Shown here one piece after another: positions 13,759 to 16,695 of a stretch of 16,695 nt of DNA. Under the pieces are notes generated by a model, which saw only the letters and a program-made list of their open reading frames with translations, was not told the DNA's origin and made no database searches. Within the stretch, counting starts at the first letter, position 1. Each line of letters opens with the position of its first letter. The stretch is from Thiotrichaceae bacterium (GTDB taxonomy: Bacteria > Pseudomonadota > Gammaproteobacteria > Thiotrichales > Thiotrichaceae), in NCBI GenBank assembly GCA_026992705.1, contig JALWYT010000222.1, positions 1 to 16,695 on the forward strand. Reading direction: 5' to 3'. The position numbers and the translations under genes are program-made.

Positions 13759-14677
13759 AAGTAAAGTTCTTTGCATGATTAAAATCGTAAAAAATAATCT
13801 CTTTAGGCTGAATCAATAACCGCAACCCTTTAGCCGCAGTGAGTAAATCATCTTGAGTAACCTGATCAATCACCAATATATCATTCTTATAAAGATAGTT
13901 GCTTTGTAGATAATGTGCTTGAATAACTTCAAATTTATTATCCGTAAGTGGCTTTAATTGACTTTGATCTAATATTTTATCGCTTAAAACAGTCACCACT
14001 TTATGTTGGCGAATAACACGAACTTGGGAATAAAGCGGCAGAGCGAGGTCTAAAGGCAATGGATATTGCTCAAAATTTACATGATATTTTTTTGCCGTAT
14101 CGACATCTAAAATATAATTTTTAATCGTAATATCTTGAATATTGGACATATTGTAATACATCAACACCCCTTTGCTGACAGGTGGTACTCCTGTTTTCTT
14201 AAAGTATTTAATTTGATGTAAACGAATCGTGGCGGATAGCTCGCCATAATCACGTTTAAGCCGCCTAAGCAATGTAAAATAACGTGTTTTAGTCATCAGC
14301 GACCAATCGCAATCAAGCTGTAATTGCGTATATTTTGCAGGATTAATTTTCTGCTTGATTAAGTGATAAAGCTTATCAACCAGTCCATGCTTTAATACCT
14401 GATTATCAATATAAACCACAGGAATCGCATTAGCAGGAGCAGGCTTAATAAAACGAGTCGCAATAACTTCTAATTTATCGCTATAAGCAATGTCCAAAAA
14501 TTTAATATAAATATGTTTAGCATGAGCCTGTTTAAGCTGAGTGTTATCTAATTGATAACTATTTTTCCAATGATAAAAGGAAATATCGACCGATGAAGAT
14601 TTATCAGATGAAAACAATAGCAAACTCAACGTGGCAATAATGCAAAGGCTTATTATGTAGATATATTTCTTGTTCAA
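13721..14677 (-). CDS. Membrane-anchored, probable TIM-barrel-like protein of unknown function
   Basis: The 318-residue product has an N-terminal hydrophobic segment (about 5-23) acting as signal anchor or uncleaved signal, with no lipobox. The start codon is TTG at 14677: an in-frame TAA lies six bases upstream and no ATG precedes the hydrophobic segment. A series of beta-strand-like blocks is visible: ISFYHWK (32-38), HIYIKFLDIAY (55-65), AIPVVYID (84-91), LQLDCDW (119-125), LSATIRLHQIKY (147-158), GVLMYYNMSNI (170-180), YPLPLDLALPLY (205-216). Their spacing suggests a beta/alpha barrel like those of glycosidase-related families, with D122, D124 and H154 as possible site residues; this is inference. 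The blocks remind me of uncharacterised exported proteins in Bacteroidota. It is the first gene of the unit with the helical-repeat protein. Confidence 0.68.
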   Translation of the reverse strand: MNKKYIYIISLCIIATLSLLLFSSDKSSSVDISFYHWKNSYQLDNTQLKQAHAKHIYIKFLDIAYSDKLEVIATRFIKPAPANAIPVVYIDNQVLKHGLVDKLYHLIKQKINPAKYTQLQLDCDWSLMTKTRYFTLLRRLKRDYGELSATIRLHQIKYFKKTGVPPVSKGVLMYYNMSNIQDITIKNYILDVDTAKKYHVNFEQYPLPLDLALPLYSQVRVIRQHKVVTVLSDKILDQSQLKPLTDNKFEVIQAHYLQSNYLYKNDILVIDQVTQDDLLTAAKGLRLLIQPKEIIFYDFNHAKNFTYETLESIAHLFN

Positions 14678-14734
14678 TCGTTATGTGCTCAATAATTAAA
14701 ATTTGAAGCTGTGTATGGAGTATAGAAACAAGTT

Positions 14735-14763
14735 TTGATTTATTTTGGAAAAGCCGATAAAAA
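14735..14763 (+). promoter_or_regulatory. Predicted promoter of ubiG
   Basis: TTGATT (14735-14740), a 17-base spacer and TAAAAA (14758-14763) lie 41 bases before the ubiG ATG, in the divergent gap between ubiG and the minus-strand unit. Consensus evidence only. No clear promoter for the minus-strand unit is visible in this 127-base gap. Confidence 0.4.
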
Positions 14764-14804
14764 ACACTAAACTACATGTTTCATCATCAGCTTAAGGAAT
14801 CATC

Positions 14805-15506
14805 ATGCAAAATGTTGACCCCAATGAAGTCCAAAAATTTGAAGCACTTGCCTACCGTTGGTGGGATCGTGATAGTGAATTTAAACCGCTACATGATATT
14901 AACCCCTTACGTCTAAACTACATTGATGAGCGAGCTAATATTAAGGGGAAGAAAGTTGTTGATGTTGGCTGCGGTGGCGGTATTTTATCGGAAAGCATGG
15001 CTCTGCGAGGGGCACAGGTCAAAGGAATTGATATGGGCGAAACACCGCTAAGTGTTGCCAATCTGCATAGCTTAGAAACGGGTGTAGAGATTGATTACCA
15101 GCAAATTTCTGTCGAAGAATTAGCAGAGCAAGAAGCTGGACAATATGATGTCGTAACCTGTTTAGAGATGCTTGAGCACGTTCCTGACCCCGCCTCAGTG
15201 ATTACAGCCTGTGCAAAACTAGTCAAACCCGGCGGTGATGTATTCTTCTCAACCATCAACCGCAACCCCAAATCCTTTGTTTTTGCCATCATTGGAGCTG
15301 AATATATACTCAATTTGCTCCCCAAAGGTACACATGAGTATGCAAAATTTATCCGTCCATCGGAACTTGAGTCATGGGCAAGAGCAACTGGGCTTATGCT
15401 TAACGATATTACGGGTATGACGTACAACCCTATTTTTCAGACTTACTCCTTGGGCAAGGATGTAGGTATCAATTACCTGATGCACTATAAGAAGGAAAAT
15501 GAATAA
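14805..15506 (+). CDS. ubiG: UbiG, ubiquinone biosynthesis O-methyltransferase
   Basis: UbiG performs both O-methylations of ubiquinone synthesis with S-adenosylmethionine. The 233 residues match the family. Visible: the N-terminal NVDPNEVQKFEALAYRWWDRDSEFKPLHDINPLRLNYI, essentially diagnostic for UbiG; motif I VVDVGCGGGILSE (51-63); CLEMLEHVPDP (129-139); and KPGGDVFFSTINRNPKS. The C-terminal HEYAKFIRPSEL and GMTYNP segments are also typical. The start has AAGGAA eight bases upstream and a fitting promoter. The stop TAA shares a base with the ATG of the next gene, so the two are co-translated. Presence of ubiG implies a ubiquinone-using, respiratory proteobacterium. Confidence 0.95.
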   Translation: MQNVDPNEVQKFEALAYRWWDRDSEFKPLHDINPLRLNYIDERANIKGKKVVDVGCGGGILSESMALRGAQVKGIDMGETPLSVANLHSLETGVEIDYQQISVEELAEQEAGQYDVVTCLEMLEHVPDPASVITACAKLVKPGGDVFFSTINRNPKSFVFAIIGAEYILNLLPKGTHEYAKFIRPSELESWARATGLMLNDITGMTYNPIFQTYSLGKDVGINYLMHYKKENE

Positions 15507-16093
15507 TGATCACTGCATTTCGTTTGATGTTATTGCTGTTTATTGTGAGCTTTACAACCGGTTGTACCGTAAACTTTAAAAATGTTGGGCTTACTAACGA
15601 CGGCAATGCTTATGCGAAAAGCTTAACATTTGATCAAAAAAAAAGTATTAAAGGTTTAAGACAAGCCATTCTACAATTAGACTTAAGTGTTGATCCTAAA
15701 GAAGCCACTGATGTTGCTTACAATGCAGTGGTCTATCCTATGTATTTAACTAATAAATATAATCTAGTCTGGCCACCTTCATTGCAAAATATCTTTGTTA
15801 ATTCAGGGATACGTCAACGTGGGCTTTGTTATCAATGGACAACAGATATGTTAAAACACCTGCGTGCAAAAAATTATCGAACCGTTGACTTTACTTGGAC
15901 AATTGCCAATCGAGCAAAGCATGATGAACACAACAGTGCTGTTGTTGTTGCCAAAGGCAAGCCTTGGTACACAGGTATATTGTTAGATCCTTGGCGAAAC
16001 TCAGGCAACCTCTATTGGAAACGAGTAACTGATGATCCTAAGTATAAATGGAGTTTATATGAAGATTGGAAGAAGAAGTTAGGAATGTATTAA
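15506..16093 (+). CDS. Lipoprotein with a possible Cys-His-Asp papain/transglutaminase-like domain
   Basis: The 195-residue product begins with a lipoprotein signal peptide; lipobox TTGC places the acylated cysteine at C20, so it is anchored in the envelope. Three blocks stand out: RGLCYQWTTDML (C108), KHDEHNSAVVV (H142) and GILLDPWRNSGNLYW (D161). Cys near a helix start, then His and Asp on following strands, is the order of papain-like and transglutaminase-like enzymes, so it may be a peptidase or amidase; this is inferred, and a non-enzymatic role is possible. I recall this 'RG.CY.W…EHN…LD.WR.SG.L.W' layout from hypothetical proteobacterial proteins without a name. Its ATG overlaps the ubiG stop by one base with AAGGAAAA upstream. 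No substrate or link to quinone synthesis is evident. Confidence 0.7.
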   Translation: MITAFRLMLLLFIVSFTTGCTVNFKNVGLTNDGNAYAKSLTFDQKKSIKGLRQAILQLDLSVDPKEATDVAYNAVVYPMYLTNKYNLVWPPSLQNIFVNSGIRQRGLCYQWTTDMLKHLRAKNYRTVDFTWTIANRAKHDEHNSAVVVAKGKPWYTGILLDPWRNSGNLYWKRVTDDPKYKWSLYEDWKKKLGMY

Positions 16094-16254
16094 ATTTCTG
16101 ATTTCTAAAAATACAAGAAATTCATCATTACACTTAAAAGTTGGTATCTCAGCCATTGAGCTTTTTTATATCTAAATTTTTAGAAAACAAGCAGTTATCT
16201 TTTTCTGTGGATAAAACATACAGTAGAAAAATTTATTCAAATAACTATAATAAA

Positions 16255-16280
16255 ACCATTTTACAAATGGTAAGTTTTTT
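16255..16280 (+). terminator. Weak hairpin plus T-tract
   Basis: ACCATTT (16255-16261) and AAATGGT (16265-16271) pair perfectly around TAC, followed by AAG and six Ts. It may be the terminator of the ubiG-lipoprotein unit (162 bases downstream) or an attenuator in the leader of the next gene; the low GC of the stem makes it weak. The rest of the gap 16094-16320 is AT-rich, with a lone TATAAT (16246-16251) lacking a good -35. Confidence 0.35.
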
Positions 16281-16320
16281 GCTATAAATTTGCTGAATTA
16301 TATCATTTTAGGAGTGGAAG

Positions 16321-16551
16321 ATGAAAAAGAAATTGATAAAATTTAAAGTAAATGGAGATGAATATGAAATTGCAGTTTATCCTTGGAAAACATTAAATGA
16401 GGTTTTAAGAAAAGATTTAAACTTAACAGGGACAAAGTTAGGTTGTGGAACTGGAGACTGTGGTGCATGTACAGTTCTTCTCAATGTCAGAAGTACAAAG
16501 TCATTCAAGGGGAGTCCACAGCCTATATTTGGTCAACTGATAAATTCGTAA
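16321..16551 (+). pseudogene. Truncated CoxS-type [2Fe-2S] subunit of a molybdenum hydroxylase
   Basis: The first 54 residues are a clear plant-ferredoxin-like [2Fe-2S] domain of the small subunit of xanthine dehydrogenase/CO dehydrogenase/aldehyde oxidoreductase enzymes: FKVNGDEYEI…TLNEVLRKDLNLTGTKLGCGTGDCGACTVLLN, with three cluster cysteines (C42, C47, C50). After TVLLN the resemblance stops and the frame ends 22 residues on. The fourth cysteine of the first cluster, normally soon after, and the whole second [2Fe-2S] domain are missing; intact subunits are about 150-165 residues. A good ribosome binding site (GGAGTGG) precedes the ATG. The gene is therefore broken, either biologically by recombination or by an assembly chimera near 16480-16490, and cannot make a working subunit as it stands. 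Confidence 0.7.
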
Positions 16552-16695
16552 TGCCAAAATCAAAAAATGCGACCGGCGGCGGTGGCGGAATGGGCGGCAC
16601 GGTCAGCCGTATGCAATCAAGCGCCGTGGGCTCGCGCATATCTTCGGTTGTGCGCCCTGATGTAATATTTGCGCTTGGCATTATAACAATTATCC
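16551..16695 (+). CDS. Partial GC-rich ORF open to the right edge; membrane protein N-terminus?
   Basis: The frame of the ATG at 16551 is open to the window end (48 complete codons): MPKSKNATGGGGGMGG… then RPDVIFALGIITII, which looks like the start of a membrane helix. The RPDVIFALGI pattern reminds me of the N-terminus of FlhA/SctV-type export proteins, but this is weak. The same frame is also open upstream to at least 16467 (giving …KYKVIQGESTAYIWSTDKFV before M16551), so the true start may be earlier or may lie outside a junction. No ribosome binding site precedes 16551. Base composition from about 16565 is far richer in G and C than the rest of the window, suggesting foreign origin or misassembly. 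Confidence 0.4.
   Translation, partial: MPKSKNATGGGGGMGGTVSRMQSSAVGSRISSVVRPDVIFALGIITII

Noticed and set aside
1..16695. CRISPR array, tRNA or rRNA genes
   Set aside because: No regularly spaced direct repeats, no tRNA cloverleaf pattern and no rRNA signature sequence were seen on either strand; the repeats here are palindromic and dispersed.

Overview
The window looks like a piece of a low-GC gammaproteobacterial chromosome. The strongest sign is the conserved run ndk-rlmN-pilF(pilW)-rodZ-hisS-yfgM-bamB, with ubiG (ubiquinone pathway) further along. The AT-rich composition and the many dispersed 'GTAGCCCGC...GCGGGGAA' palindromes recall filamentous sulfur oxidisers (Thiotrichales/Beggiatoaceae), but that placement is a guess from style, not a measured relationship.

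Layout. Bases 1-286 (minus) hold the N-terminus of a gene running off the left edge, possibly a type II restriction enzyme and possibly frameshifted at its start. Bases 510-1205 carry an AbrB-type antitoxin / PIN-domain toxin pair behind a perfect 17-bp-arm palindrome that covers its likely promoter. A 25-bp-stem hairpin and a REP palindrome separate it from adk (minus). Bases 2036-2490 contain no convincing gene: they hold a 155-bp inverted-repeat element and a degenerate REP element. From 2491 to 9832 runs the housekeeping block on the plus strand: ndk, rlmN/pilF (overlapping ATGA), rodZ, hisS, yfgM, bamB. REP-type elements sit directly upstream of ndk, rlmN, hisS and yfgM. Two genes usual in this block are missing: ispG (between rodZ and hisS, where a REP cluster lies) and der (after bamB).

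In place of der comes an exported Deg/HtrA-type serine protease with two PDZ-like regions (9937-11493). Converging on it, only 12 bases away, is a two-gene minus-strand unit: a membrane-anchored, probably barrel-fold protein (13721-14677, TTG start) and a large exported helical-repeat protein (11506-13758). Both look related to uncharacterised Bacteroidota-type exported proteins, and this pair is the best candidate for an undescribed system. Divergent from it is ubiG, translationally coupled to a lipoprotein with a possible Cys-His-Asp papain/transglutaminase-like triad.

The right end is odd. A CoxS-type [2Fe-2S] subunit gene starts normally at 16321, loses family resemblance after about residue 54, and runs into a different reading frame that becomes sharply GC-rich and stays open to the window end. 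This suggests a recombination or assembly junction near 16480-16560.
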